A stretch of DNA of 61,002 nt from Scatosoma sp045542595 (GCA_045542595.1 JAZQLI010000009.1:1-61002), one strand, 5' to 3'; shown: positions 15,611 through 24,644, counted from the stretch's first letter. Notes: a model not told the origin generated them from the letters alone. Translations and numbers: made by a program.

Positions 15611-17041
15611 TCAATATGCCCTTGCGTACACGATAACGTGTTTCGCCTTTTCTTTACAAACCGCGCAAACTTCTTTGCTTTCGCCTTCCGCAAACACACG
15701 CGCCGTTGCGCCCGTTTCTTCTTTGATTTTGTCTTCGCAAGCCCGACAACCGCACCAGCCTGCTTTTACGAAATTGCCTTTTTCTACGCCTTCAAGAATG
15801 CCTTGCATATCGTCCGCGTATACGATACGGCTATCACGGCGGCTACGCGCACTTTCTAACATATTCTTTTGTACGTCCGCAAGCAACGCCTTTATGCCGT
15901 CCACTGCGTTTTCAAGAGTCAATTCCGTCTTTTCAAGCGTATCTCTTCGCGCGCAAACCATTTTACCTGCTTCGATATCACGCGGTCCAAGCTCGATACG
16001 TACGGGCACGCCCTTCATTTCCCACTCGTTAAACTTCCAACCGGGGCTGTTATCCGAGTTATCAAAGGCTACGCGGATTCCTGCCTTTTCCAACGTATTT
16101 TTCAGTTGTTCACACGCTTCCACAACGCCGCCCTTTCTTGCGGCAATGGGCACGATAACGCATTGTAAAGGCGCTACAACGGGCGGCAACACTAAACCGC
16201 GTTCGTCTCCGTGCGTCATAATAATTGCACCGATTAAACGGGTAGAAACGCCCCACGACGTGGTATATGCCGTTTGTAAAGCACCTTCGTTGCCCAAGAA
16301 CTGAATATCAAACGCCGTAGCGAAATTTTGTCCCATATAATGCGACGTACCGGCTTGCAAGCTTTTACCGTCGCGCATCATAGCTTCCATCGTATACGTA
16401 GCCACAGCGCCTGCAAATTTTTCCTTTTCCGTTTTTCTGCCCGTAAGCACGGGGATAGCCAAACAGTTTTCGGCAAATTCCTTGTAAATTTCAAGCATAG
16501 CTTGCGTTTCTTCTTCCGCTTCCTGCTGCGTAGAATGGGCAGTATGCCCTTCCTGCCACAAGAACTCGCTGGTACGAAGGAACGGACGAGTCGTTTTTTC
16601 CCAACGCATTACGTTGCACCATTGATTGACTTTCAAAGGCAAATCGCGATACGATTGCACCCATTTCGCCATCATAGTACCGATAATCGTTTCCGACGTG
16701 GGACGGATAGCCAAAGGCTCGGCAAGCGTTTCACCGCCTGCCACGGTAACCACCGCCACTTCGGGCGCAAAGCCTTCTACGTGCTCCGCTTCCTTAGTAA
16801 AATAGCTCATGGGGATAAGTAACGGAAAATATGCGTTTTCAACGCCGCGTGTTTTAAAACGGTCGTTCATTTCCTTTTGAATATTTTCCCAAATGGCATA
16901 TCCGTAAGGACGGATAACCATCGTGCCCTTAACAGGGCCGTAATCGACGAGCTTAGTTTTTAACACCACGTCGGTGTACCATTTCGGGAAATCTTCATTG
17001 ATATCGGCTATTTGTTCTACAAATTGATTTTCTTTTGCCAT
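15611..17041 (-). CDS. proS: Prolyl-tRNA synthetase, short archaeal/eukaryal-type
   Basis: Charges tRNA-Pro. The 476-aa protein is of the type without the bacterial INS editing domain. It shows the class II motifs: GYAIWENIQKEMNDRFK before motif 1, motif 2 around LPLKVNQWCNVMRWEKTTRPFLR, and motif 3 near MTHGDERGLVLPP. An anticodon-binding domain follows, and the C-terminal zinc domain has CGCRAC and CAVC. ATG 17041 follows AAGGAG; upstream in-frame starts lack an RBS. It is a single-gene unit. Confidence 0.95.
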   Translation of the reverse strand: MAKENQFVEQIADINEDFPKWYTDVVLKTKLVDYGPVKGTMVIRPYGYAIWENIQKEMNDRFKTRGVENAYFPLLIPMSYFTKEAEHVEGFAPEVAVVTVAGGETLAEPLAIRPTSETIIGTMMAKWVQSYRDLPLKVNQWCNVMRWEKTTRPFLRTSEFLWQEGHTAHSTQQEAEEETQAMLEIYKEFAENCLAIPVLTGRKTEKEKFAGAVATYTMEAMMRDGKSLQAGTSHYMGQNFATAFDIQFLGNEGALQTAYTTSWGVSTRLIGAIIMTHGDERGLVLPPVVAPLQCVIVPIAARKGGVVEACEQLKNTLEKAGIRVAFDNSDNSPGWKFNEWEMKGVPVRIELGPRDIEAGKMVCARRDTLEKTELTLENAVDGIKALLADVQKNMLESARSRRDSRIVYADDMQGILEGVEKGNFVKAGWCGCRACEDKIKEETGATARVFAEGESKEVCAVCKEKAKHVIVYARAY

Positions 17042-17057
17042 AATACTTCTTTCTCCT

Positions 17058-17089
17058 TTTCCGTTTTCTTTACGCTCGAAAAACGGAAA
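17058..17089 (-). promoter_or_regulatory. Stem-loop in the proS leader next to the RBS
   Basis: A 10-bp inverted repeat TTTCCGTTTT/AAAACGGAAA with an 11- to 12-nt loop ends directly at the AGGAG ribosome-binding site of proS. It is not a T-box. It could modulate ribosome access; no ligand is suggested. Confidence 0.4.
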
Positions 17090-17144
17090 CGTGTCTTCCT
17101 TTCTCTCTTTTCCCCACGGCATATGGATTGATTCCGTTTCGCCT

Positions 17145-17190
17145 TGAAAAAACGCCTCTTGGAAACGGTTTTTTGTTTTTAAGAGGCGTT
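17145..17190 (-). terminator. Terminator of the membrane-protein operon
   Basis: AACGCCTCTT (17151-17160) pairs with AAGAGGCGTT (17181-17190) and is followed on the minus strand by a T-run. Confidence 0.75.
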
Positions 17191-17224
17191 GTTTCGTTTT
17201 TTCTTAGTCGTTACCGTTCGCCGC

Positions 17225-19201
17225 TTAAGAAGGTTCTTTTTTAGAATACGCTTCAAATTTACGAATGGTAAATATTTTACTACACGAAGGGCAACGGTGA
17301 TAAGGCGTGCTGTCTTTTACGTTGAGTTCCTTTCCGCAACGGGGACATCTTACCTTCCAGTCCTTTTTAGGATTTAACGTTGCCGGCAATTCATTCACTT
17401 CGCCGTCGAAATGCTTTTCTTCTTCCACGGTAGGTTGCACTTGATTTTCCGAAGCCGTCGCTACAGGCGCAACTACGGGCATAACGGGCGTTTCTCCCCT
17501 TTCAGGCGTAACGTTTTCGTTGTTTTCAAGTGCGTTCGTAGCCAAAGCCGTTACTGCAGCCGAAGTGCCGATAGCCCCAACCGACGCCGCGCTATTATTT
17601 ATAGCTTCTCGACGAGCGGCAATCTCCGCTGCCATCTTCGCCGTTTTCGCATCGGCTTTTTGGTTCTTCTTCGCCATTTTCGCCGCACGTTTAGATTGCT
17701 GTTTCTCGCGTTTGAGTTCTGCCTTTCTCGCGGAAAGTTCTCTTCTTTCTTCGTGCAACGCCTTTTTCGTTTTTACCCCTTCCGACGGAGCAACCAAACC
17801 CGATTCTTCCTTTACCGCCATAGGCGAAGGCGTAGGTTTCAAATAATCGGGCGCGGGAGCAGGCTCGGGACGGGTAAACGTTGCAGGAGCGGCTGCTTCA
17901 GGTTGCACAGCAGGCGCTTGTACGGGATACTGTACAGGTGCTTGCACGGGTTGTTGGGGATAATATACAGGTACGGGAATGGGAGTATGTACGTGATGTA
18001 CCTGCGGTTGTTGCATCGGTTGCGGATACGGATAATATACGGGCACGTATATCGGTTGATATGCCGTTTGCGGCATTTGCGCACCGCCTTGTTGCGCAGG
18101 CAGCTGCAAATAAATATTTTGCTTTCCTTGCATAGGAGCAGGATAAGGAGCATTAGGCATATTCACCGCTTGCGTATCGCTTACTGCTTCGTCGTCTTTC
18201 GGACGGGATTTTACGATACAATCAATCAAGAACGCTACAAAGGCCACAGCGGTAAGTATTGCATAATTCAAGTCAAATGCGTTGCCGCTGACAAATTCCC
18301 ATACTAACAAGCCTGCACCCGTAATCATTGTAAAGAATGCAAACACACGGAAATTCAACATTCCGCGGCCTTCAATACCGAATAAATTGAATTCGGTTGC
18401 CGCCGTAGAATGCTTGATAAGTACAAACAAGAACACCAAAATTAATGCCTGCAAGCCCACGACAATAAGCGAATTCATATCCAACGAGCCTTTCATTAAA
18501 TCGGCTACGATAGCGGAAATAGTATACAACTGGTTATTTGCCGAAAGGAAATATACGATTGCCGCCGTTGCCGCAATTTGAACCAAATTACGGAAGAAGT
18601 ACGCAAACAAACTACAGGTACGTTTTTCTTCTTCTACCATACCCGTTTCACCAACGTAGAAACGACTGACTTTACCACTTTTAAGCCCTGCGACAAAGTG
18701 AATAAATAAGCCGATACCCAAAATTATGTACGCGTTTAACGCCACGAATTCTACGCTAGAAGGCTGTTGCAATAAATAGGCTTGCAAATATAACATAACG
18801 ATAGCGGCAAGCGAAGACGAGAAAGCTTTTCCCATATCACTCATCGCGCGCATATTGCGGTTATATCCGTTGGCATAACGGTAACTTCTCTTCGTCAACC
18901 AACCAAGCTTGCTAAGACTTCTAAAAAGATTGACAAGCAATACGAATAATAACAATCCGTATAAAACGGAAGCAATCATTGCCCCAACATCACCGCCGCT
19001 AAGCAGCTTGGTGAGCGGTAGATAAAAATTACTTATCCCAAACGCCGCACCGTCGATTTTCAACACGGGCAATATAATTGTCGTCGCCAACAACAATACC
19101 GTACCGAGTAAATACAAAAAACCAACGGTCTTTGCTTTACGGTGTACCTTTCTTACACGCTTGTCAATAGAGTTCGTTCTTTTCGATTTGTACCCTTTCA
19201 T
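17225..19201 (-). CDS. Paralogous membrane protein C with Pro-rich linker and zinc ribbon
   Basis: The N-terminal half (about residues 20-340) has roughly seven to eight membrane segments and shares blocks with the two upstream genes: KAKTVGFLYLLGTV, LSKLGWL, a YANGYNRNMRAM motif followed by GKAFSS, and FFRNLVQIAATAAIVYFL. A long cytoplasmic tail follows: a Tyr/Pro/Gln-rich segment, a Lys/Ala-rich coiled coil, then a C-terminal zinc ribbon (CPRCGKELN and CPSCSKIF). The zinc ribbon resembles the N-terminus of the protein at 25,519. ATG 19201 (AAGGAG) fits the paralogues, but an in-frame ATG at 19273 also has a strong RBS. Function is unknown. Confidence 0.8.
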   Translation of the reverse strand: MKGYKSKRTNSIDKRVRKVHRKAKTVGFLYLLGTVLLLATTIILPVLKIDGAAFGISNFYLPLTKLLSGGDVGAMIASVLYGLLLFVLLVNLFRSLSKLGWLTKRSYRYANGYNRNMRAMSDMGKAFSSSLAAIVMLYLQAYLLQQPSSVEFVALNAYIILGIGLFIHFVAGLKSGKVSRFYVGETGMVEEEKRTCSLFAYFFRNLVQIAATAAIVYFLSANNQLYTISAIVADLMKGSLDMNSLIVVGLQALILVFLFVLIKHSTAATEFNLFGIEGRGMLNFRVFAFFTMITGAGLLVWEFVSGNAFDLNYAILTAVAFVAFLIDCIVKSRPKDDEAVSDTQAVNMPNAPYPAPMQGKQNIYLQLPAQQGGAQMPQTAYQPIYVPVYYPYPQPMQQPQVHHVHTPIPVPVYYPQQPVQAPVQYPVQAPAVQPEAAAPATFTRPEPAPAPDYLKPTPSPMAVKEESGLVAPSEGVKTKKALHEERRELSARKAELKREKQQSKRAAKMAKKNQKADAKTAKMAAEIAARREAINNSAASVGAIGTSAAVTALATNALENNENVTPERGETPVMPVVAPVATASENQVQPTVEEEKHFDGEVNELPATLNPKKDWKVRCPRCGKELNVKDSTPYHRCPSCSKIFTIRKFEAYSKKEPS

Positions 19202-19229
19202 CGAAAAATCTCCTTGCATAGGTTTTCTT

Positions 19230-19263
19230 TTTTCGCAACGGTTTTTAAACGGAGTTGCGAAAA
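19230..19263 (-). repeat. Inverted repeat before membrane protein C
   Basis: TTTTCGCAAC (19230-19239) and GTTGCGAAAA (19254-19263) form a 10-bp stem in the 115-bp gap upstream of the gene at 19201. There is no U-tract, so it is more likely an mRNA-processing or translational element than a terminator. Confidence 0.45.
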
Positions 19264-19316
19264 CGGACGTCATTTATCCCTCCGTTCATTTCTTTTGTGA
19301 AATGTTCTCTACGTTT

Positions 19317-20456
19317 TTAAATGATAATATTTCCACCGCGGAAATACGCTTCCATATCCACGTCGTCGTAATCGCCGCGATGACGGGGTTTTACGATACA
19401 ATCGAGCACAAACGCCACGAACGCCACCGCCGCCGCTATGATTACCGCTAACATTTTTTCTTGCGTTAACGCTGCGCCCATTTGAAGCATCGGCAATACG
19501 GCAATCGCCGCGATAAGCAACGCCGCAAACAGGGAAAATACGGTAAAGTTTTTCATACCTGCACCGTCTAAACAATCGCGGTTGAATTCGGTATCCGATA
19601 CGGCGTGTTTGATAAGCACGCTAATGCAAACCCACGCTAAAAGCTCCGCCGCCGTAGGCAAAAGCGTCATAACGTTTTGCATCAACCAAGCCGTATTCGA
19701 TTTCTCCACTACGTTATACACGATATCTTTCAATCCGCCAAGCAATCCGCTTTGGGGCGCAAGGAAATACACAATAGCCGCCGTCGCCGCAAGCTGAATA
19801 AGGTTACGCACGAAGAATGCGAACACGCCGAATTCACGGGGCTCTTCTTCCATATTATCCGCCGTAGTAAACAGAGTAACCGTTCCGCCGATAACGCCGC
19901 AAAGCAAATGCAACGCAAGCCCTGCCGCCAACGTGATATACCCTATCATATTGACCGTAACCGTTACTTCAGCCGACGCCGTAAGAAGATATATTTGCAA
20001 ATACAAAATTAAAATTGCGCCAAAGGACGAAGAGAAACATTTTGCCAAATCGTCCATAGCATACATATTACGGTTAAAACCGTTGGTATAGCTAGCGCGG
20101 CGTTTAAACAACCAACCGAGTTTAGACAACGCTTTAAACACGTTAATAACTATCGTCAATAATAAAATGGCGTATAAAATACCCACAACTGCAGCCAACA
20201 AAACGTCCGCAGTAAGCGCGTTTACATTTTCAAATAAAGTAACGATAGGCTGATAAAAAGTCATCACAGGCAAATTGAGTAACGGAAACGCCTTATTAAT
20301 AGCGAGTACCGTTCCGTCAATCATAGTAGAGAGTATTGCCAACGCGGCAAACGCTACCGTACCTATTAAATATAACACGCCGACGAATTTCGCCCTACCG
20401 TGTATCACACCGACGCGATGTTTTAAAAGCGCCGCTTTGGAATTTATCCGTTTCAT
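19317..20456 (-). CDS. Paralogous membrane protein B
   Basis: A 379-aa integral membrane protein with about eight hydrophobic segments and a short acidic cytoplasmic tail. It shares with its neighbours AKFVGVLYLIGTV near the N-terminus, ALSKLGWLFKRR, the NGFNRNMYAMDDLAKCFSS block, FVRNLIQLAATAAIVYFLA and a C-terminal FVAFVLDCIVKPR. It lacks the zinc-ribbon tail of protein C. It lies 38 bp downstream of paralogue A in the same operon. No transporter or enzyme signature was recognised; a multi-subunit membrane complex made of the three paralogues is a reasonable guess. Confidence 0.8.
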   Translation of the reverse strand: MKRINSKAALLKHRVGVIHGRAKFVGVLYLIGTVAFAALAILSTMIDGTVLAINKAFPLLNLPVMTFYQPIVTLFENVNALTADVLLAAVVGILYAILLLTIVINVFKALSKLGWLFKRRASYTNGFNRNMYAMDDLAKCFSSSFGAILILYLQIYLLTASAEVTVTVNMIGYITLAAGLALHLLCGVIGGTVTLFTTADNMEEEPREFGVFAFFVRNLIQLAATAAIVYFLAPQSGLLGGLKDIVYNVVEKSNTAWLMQNVMTLLPTAAELLAWVCISVLIKHAVSDTEFNRDCLDGAGMKNFTVFSLFAALLIAAIAVLPMLQMGAALTQEKMLAVIIAAAVAFVAFVLDCIVKPRHRGDYDDVDMEAYFRGGNIII

Positions 20457-20494
20457 ATTGATTATATTCTCCTTACATAAAGGTTATTATTGTT

Positions 20495-21667
20495 TTAGTC
20501 GTCTAAACCGTATACGGTATAATTATTAGGCGTTGGATTGCTGTTATTTACTTCGTAATGCATATACACGTTGGGTTGATTGTTATTTGCGTTTGCGCGG
20601 ATAAAATCCTTCGCGTCCATATCGTCCAACTTTTCGTAATCAACGTGCGGACAGCCTATCGTACAAAGCTCTACAATCACCGCCACCAAAGCAATAGCCG
20701 CATATATAAATACGCTTGTCATACTCTCGCCCGTCAACTTATTAAGATAGAACCCAGCCGCGCTTGTCGCCGCGCCTAAAAACGCCAACGTAGCCCACAA
20801 CAAGAAGAGTTTTCTACCCGGCGTTTCCGCGCCTTCCAAATCGAATTCCTTCGTGCTCGTCGCCGAGAAAATCATAAGAAGCACGGCTATCGCCAAAATA
20901 ATTTGTCCTATCACGATTAAACAGTCGTTCAAATGAGAGAACAACCCCCCGATTTGTCCGCTTACGATTGCGTCCATTAATATGACTATCGAAGCGTACA
21001 CCGCGTTATTTTGCACGAACAGGAAAAGCATTCCGCCCGTCGCCGCAAGCTGAATAAGGTTACGCATAAAGGGTGCGAAATATCCCACTTCACGTTTTTG
21101 TTCGGTGATTCCTTCCGTAGTATCGAACAAACTAATAGAACCGGAAACAAGTCCTAAAATAAAATGCGCTACAATGCCCACGGCAAGGAATATGTATCCA
21201 AAAAGTTCTACGGTGAAGCCCGTCGCTGTCAATGCTATAAAATAGCACGCCGCCAAACCCGTAGCAAAGGTATACGAAAAGCATTTACCCAAATCGTCCA
21301 TAGCGTACATATTACGGTTGAAACCGTACAAACGGCTAGCTTTACGGCAAAACAACCATCTCAGCTTCGTCAAAGCTACGATAAAAGCAATTAACATAGC
21401 CAACAACGCCGCTACGTATACAACGGTGGAAATTAGCGCCGTAACTTCTTGTGCATTGCCCGTCTGGCGATAGAAAATAGTGTAAAAATCAAACGCCGTA
21501 AGCGAAGCGTATTCTATTTTGCAAACGCCTAAGCAAAAGAGTGCCATTACGGCAACTGTGGCAAGCAAATACAGTATGCCCACCGTTTTTGCCGCGCCCT
21601 GCGCTTTGGCAATGCGACGCTTTACGTATATGTATCTTTTAAAACGTTTATCGTCCGTATTATACAT
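20495..21667 (-). CDS. Paralogous membrane protein A
   Basis: A 390-aa membrane protein, first of the tandem trio, with the same blocks: AKTVGILYLLATV, LTKLRWLFCRK, YGFNRNMYAMDDLGKCFSY and FMRNLIQLAATGGMLFLF. The C-terminal 45 residues are Asn-rich and polar (NANNNQPNVYMHYEVNN). A GGGAGG Shine-Dalgarno precedes ATG 21667. The transcript starts about 115 nt upstream and passes a hairpin with a U-tract before reaching the gene, suggesting attenuation. The family is not recognised. Confidence 0.8.
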   Translation of the reverse strand: MYNTDDKRFKRYIYVKRRIAKAQGAAKTVGILYLLATVAVMALFCLGVCKIEYASLTAFDFYTIFYRQTGNAQEVTALISTVVYVAALLAMLIAFIVALTKLRWLFCRKASRLYGFNRNMYAMDDLGKCFSYTFATGLAACYFIALTATGFTVELFGYIFLAVGIVAHFILGLVSGSISLFDTTEGITEQKREVGYFAPFMRNLIQLAATGGMLFLFVQNNAVYASIVILMDAIVSGQIGGLFSHLNDCLIVIGQIILAIAVLLMIFSATSTKEFDLEGAETPGRKLFLLWATLAFLGAATSAAGFYLNKLTGESMTSVFIYAAIALVAVIVELCTIGCPHVDYEKLDDMDAKDFIRANANNNQPNVYMHYEVNNSNPTPNNYTVYGLDD

Positions 21668-21732
21668 AGTAACCTCCCGATATGTTTGCCCCTGTTCAAC
21701 AACGTTGAAAAGCTTTTTTATCTCAAGTAAAG

Positions 21733-21756
21733 GAAAAAACGGCGGATTTTTTCCGC
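21733..21756 (-). terminator. Leader terminator (attenuator) of the membrane-protein operon
   Basis: GCGGA (21742-21746, as read on plus) pairs with TCCGC (21752-21756); on the minus strand the hairpin is followed by CGTTTTTT. Because the promoter lies at 21788-21816, upstream of it, and the first gene begins at 21667, it sits inside the leader. Confidence 0.6.
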
Positions 21757-21787
21757 TTTTTTAAAAACCGATTTTTTCTCTTATTTT

Positions 21788-21816
21788 ATTATAACTCTTT
21801 TTTTAAATAATGTCAA
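21788..21816 (-). promoter_or_regulatory. Promoter of the three-membrane-protein operon
   Basis: Perfect TTGACA (21811-21816) and TATAAT (21788-21793), 17 bp apart on the minus strand, within the gap after ppa. Confidence 0.8.
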
Positions 21817-21882
21817 TATCCTGTATTCAAAAAAACAATAAAATACTCGAAATTTTTACTCGTTTTTTCTACTATTTTCGAC

Positions 21883-22413
21883 TTATTTCTCAAACTCCTT
21901 TTTATACGCTTTAATACACTTTGTAATAATCTCCATAGCCTCGTCGCGGTGGCAAATTTCTTTCACCGTCGTTTGTTTGTGCTCCAGAGTTTTATACACT
22001 TCGAAAAAGTGCATCATTTCTTCGAATACGTGTTTGGGCAATTCTTGAATGTCGTAATAGGCATTATACGTAGGATCTTGCACGGGAATGGCAATAATTT
22101 TTTCATCCAACGAACCGCCGTCTATCATTTTGATAACCCCTATCGGATAACAGGTAACCAACGTCGACGGATAAATACTTTCACCGCACAAAATAAGTAC
22201 GTCTAACGGGTCGCCATCGTCCGCATACGTACGGGGAATAAATCCGTAGTTTGCAGGATATACGGTAGACGTATATAACACTCTGTCCAAGCGAAGTACG
22301 CCCGTTTCTTTGTCCAACTCGTATTTAAGCTTGCTGCCTTTAGGAATTTCAATAAACGCTTCAAAGCGTTTCGACGTAATGCGCTCGGGGGAAATATCGT
22401 GCCAAATGTTCAT
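21883..22413 (-). CDS. ppa: Inorganic pyrophosphatase, family I
   Basis: Hydrolyses pyrophosphate to drive biosynthesis. The 176-aa protein has the family signature DDGDPLDVLI with the metal-binding aspartates, plus EIPKGSKLKYELD and YPANYGFIPRT. Length matches bacterial family I enzymes. A consensus promoter and an AAGGAG-type RBS precede it; it is monocistronic. Many Bacillota use the unrelated family II enzyme instead, so family I is mildly notable. Confidence 0.95.
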   Translation of the reverse strand: MNIWHDISPERITSKRFEAFIEIPKGSKLKYELDKETGVLRLDRVLYTSTVYPANYGFIPRTYADDGDPLDVLILCGESIYPSTLVTCYPIGVIKMIDGGSLDEKIIAIPVQDPTYNAYYDIQELPKHVFEEMMHFFEVYKTLEHKQTTVKEICHRDEAMEIITKCIKAYKKEFEK

Positions 22414-22481
22414 AAATCGCGCTCCTTTTCGTGCTTTCTTGTTTTTCTTTTTCAGTATGTTTCATTTATTTACTTTTATAT

Positions 22482-22510
22482 AGTATATCATATAATTCGT
22501 TTTTTCGCAA
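22482..22510 (-). promoter_or_regulatory. ppa promoter
   Basis: TTGCGA (22505-22510), 17 bp, TATACT (22482-22487) on the minus strand. Confidence 0.7.
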
Positions 22511-22552
22511 GGGTAAACGAGTCGTTTTTTTGCGTTTCTTGTCGATTGAAAA

Positions 22553-22591
22553 ACAAAAAGAGTCCACCCAACCAGGCAGACTCTCTTTTTT
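22553..22591 (-). terminator. Purine-permease terminator
   Basis: AGAGTC pairs with GACTCT around a 14-nt loop, followed on the minus strand by TTTTTGTTTTTC. Confidence 0.75.
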
Positions 22592-22609
22592 ACTGTTTAA
22601 TAATTCTTG

Positions 22610-24169
22610 TTAGAACGTCGTAGGAACGAAGAAGTAAACAAGGAACAATACCGCAACGATAATCGTTACAACGCTCAAATCCCAAACGGGTTTCTTCGCT
22701 GCTTCTTTATCTTTCGCAACTGCATATTTGATAGCGTCTACAACGTACGAAATAACGTCGATAAGCACGTAAGAAAGAATACCGAAACCGATACCGTCGG
22801 TAATCGAATATGCCAAAGGCATCATAGCGATGGTAAGGAATGCAGGAACTGCATTTTTAACGGTGTCGATTTTGATGTTAACGATACCCTTGAGCATCAA
22901 TACGCCTACGTAGATAAGCGCCGCTGCAGCCGCAGGTCCGGGAATGGACGCAAATACGGGCAACAAGAAGATAGACAAGAAGAACAATACCGCCGTCGTC
23001 AACGCCGTAAGACCCGTTCTACCGCCAGCAGCGATACCCGAGCCCGATTCCACGAACGTGGTAACCGTAGACGTACCGAACAAAGCACCCGCGCAGGTTG
23101 CAACGGAGTCGGACATCATAATCTTGTTATAGTTAAGGGGTTTGCCCTTTTCGTCCGCAAGACCAACGGGAACGCAACAACCTACTACCGTACCCATAGT
23201 ATCGAACATATCAATCATACAGAAAGTGATAACCGTCATAACGAGCGGCATAATAGAAACGCCTTCCGCAAACGTAAAGCCTTCGGTAAACGCCGCGAAG
23301 AACGCGCCGCCTTCCGCAGGGTTAAAGCTGAAGAACTTCGCAAAATACGTCCAGAAATCCCAACCCATATTCGACCAAGTGGTTACGCCCAAAGGAATAC
23401 CTGCAAGCGTAGCGATAATAATACCGATAATAACCGAGCCTTTCACTTTGAATTGTTCTAAAACCGCAATGGAAATCAAGCCGATTAAGCACACAACCGC
23501 GCCTGCAGCCGCATACGTACCTGCATAGTTATTAAACTGTACAAGGTCAACAAGCGTACCGGGAACGTAGATAAAATCGAACGGCGTCAAACCGGGAATA
23601 ACGAAACCGGGGCTGACAACCAAACCTGCGTTTTGCATACCGATAAACGCGATAAACAAACCGATACCAACGGAAATTGCACCGCGAACACATTCGGGAA
23701 TACCGTCGAAAATCAATTCGCGGATAGCTACGCCTTTCACCTTAATCACCGAAAGAAGAAGGAAAAGGATACCCGAAATAAGTACAAGCAACATAATGTT
23801 ACCGTAGGACATAGCAAAGCCCAACGAACCGCCTAATACAGCACCAACGGAATAGTTAAGCCCCATACCCGAAGCTTGCGCCAAAGGCAATTTTGCAAGG
23901 AACGCCATCAAAAGCGTACCCACTATCGCGCCAAGTGCCGTAGCAACGAAAATGGAAGACCATTCCATAGCCGCGCCGTTTTGGCTCAAAATAGCGTTGG
24001 GGTTTACGACAAGAATGTACGCCATTGCAAGGAACGTAACGATACCTGCGATGATTTCCGTTCTTACCGTGCTGCCCGCTTTGGTAACGCCGAAAAACTT
24101 ATCGAGCTTACTCAAAGGCTTGCCTACAGTGCTTGTGGTTTCTTGAACGTTGTTCAATTCTTCACTCAT
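22610..24169 (-). CDS. NCS2-family purine permease (AzgA/PbuG-like)
   Basis: A 519-aa membrane protein of the AzgA-like branch of nucleobase-cation symporters, expected to import hypoxanthine, guanine or adenine with protons. Typical blocks are AGIVTFLAMAYILVVNPNAI in TM1, GMGLNYSVGAVLGGSLG, the ISVGIGLFIAFIGMQNAG helix, DMFDTMGTVVG and the FVESGSGIAAGGRTGLTALT substrate loop. Twelve to fourteen membrane segments are visible. GGAGTG precedes the ATG. The 5' leader has a small hairpin but no purine-riboswitch core. Which purine is transported cannot be decided. Confidence 0.93.
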   Translation of the reverse strand: MSEELNNVQETTSTVGKPLSKLDKFFGVTKAGSTVRTEIIAGIVTFLAMAYILVVNPNAILSQNGAAMEWSSIFVATALGAIVGTLLMAFLAKLPLAQASGMGLNYSVGAVLGGSLGFAMSYGNIMLLVLISGILFLLLSVIKVKGVAIRELIFDGIPECVRGAISVGIGLFIAFIGMQNAGLVVSPGFVIPGLTPFDFIYVPGTLVDLVQFNNYAGTYAAAGAVVCLIGLISIAVLEQFKVKGSVIIGIIIATLAGIPLGVTTWSNMGWDFWTYFAKFFSFNPAEGGAFFAAFTEGFTFAEGVSIMPLVMTVITFCMIDMFDTMGTVVGCCVPVGLADEKGKPLNYNKIMMSDSVATCAGALFGTSTVTTFVESGSGIAAGGRTGLTALTTAVLFFLSIFLLPVFASIPGPAAAAALIYVGVLMLKGIVNIKIDTVKNAVPAFLTIAMMPLAYSITDGIGFGILSYVLIDVISYVVDAIKYAVAKDKEAAKKPVWDLSVVTIIVAVLFLVYFFVPTTF

Positions 24170-24256
24170 AAAAACACTCCTAAAAATTATGTATTAATAT
24201 TTCGGCTTATGCCGTCATATCCAAAACAATACGCGCATTTTACGCTTTATAATGTA

Positions 24257-24286
24257 ATTTTAACACAATTATCACAGACTTGTCAA
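24257..24286 (-). promoter_or_regulatory. Purine-permease promoter
   Basis: TTGACA (24281-24286), 18 bp, TAAAAT (24257-24262) on the minus strand. The roughly 80-nt leader contains CGGC-ATAA-GCCG flanked by further pairing (GTATT/AATAC). Confidence 0.65.
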
Positions 24287-24384
24287 ATATTTGCCCCTAT
24301 TTTTCGACAAAAAAACTTTTTATTTTTCGTTTTTCGCTTCTCGCGTGAACTCGTGGTAATTCACGAGTGCAAACGAGCCTTAAA

Positions 24385-24428
24385 CGCCAAGAAAGCGACA
24401 GGCAAAATCGCCTGTCGCTTTCTTGGCG
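24385..24428 (-). terminator. Perfect 19-bp inverted repeat fused to the tRNA-Ser 3' end
   Basis: 24385-24403 and 24410-24428 are perfect 19-bp arms with a 6-nt loop. The right arm includes the tRNA's encoded CCA and discriminator. On the minus strand the inner stem followed by TCTT may terminate transcription, but a true U-tract is missing. Confidence 0.6.
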
Positions 24429-24514
24429 CAGAAGACGAGATTTGAACTCGTGCCACCATTACTGATGCTACTCCCTTAGCAGGGGAGCCCCTTGAGCCAC
24501 TTGGGTACTTCTGC
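24424..24514 (-). tRNA. tRNA-Ser (anticodon GCU)
   Basis: The acceptor stem GCAGAAG pairs with CTTCTGC (24428-24434); discriminator G and CCA are encoded. The anticodon stem CTCCC/GGGAG encloses the loop CTGCTAA, giving anticodon GCT for AGC/AGU codons. A long variable arm, as expected for Ser, and a normal T-arm (TTCAAAT) are present. It has its own promoter and is followed by a 19-bp inverted repeat. Confidence 0.95.
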
Positions 24515-24553
24515 ATAGCTCAATATACGTTATCCTTTTTTCAAAGCTATATT

Positions 24554-24582
24554 ACTATAGCATATTTTTTTTGCGTTGTCAA
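24554..24582 (-). promoter_or_regulatory. tRNA-Ser promoter
   Basis: TTGACA (24577-24582), 17 bp, TATAGT (24554-24559) on the minus strand. Confidence 0.75.
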
Positions 24583-24644
24583 AGCTTTTTGCCGCGAAAA
24601 AGAAAAATCTTTTGAAAAAAAATTAGGTAAATATTTTCAAACGC

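Noticed and set aside
17042..17150. A T-box or other aminoacylation switch upstream of proS
   Set aside because: No UGGN bulge sequence or competing terminator is present; only a simple stem next to the RBS.
21733..21756. The 21.74 kb hairpin as the ppa terminator
   Set aside because: A perfect promoter lies between ppa and the hairpin, so the hairpin belongs to the leader of the next operon; it could still serve ppa read-through secondarily.
24170..24260. Purine riboswitch upstream of the NCS2 permease
   Set aside because: The conserved purine-aptamer core and two loop-loop helices are absent; only a short GC hairpin is seen.
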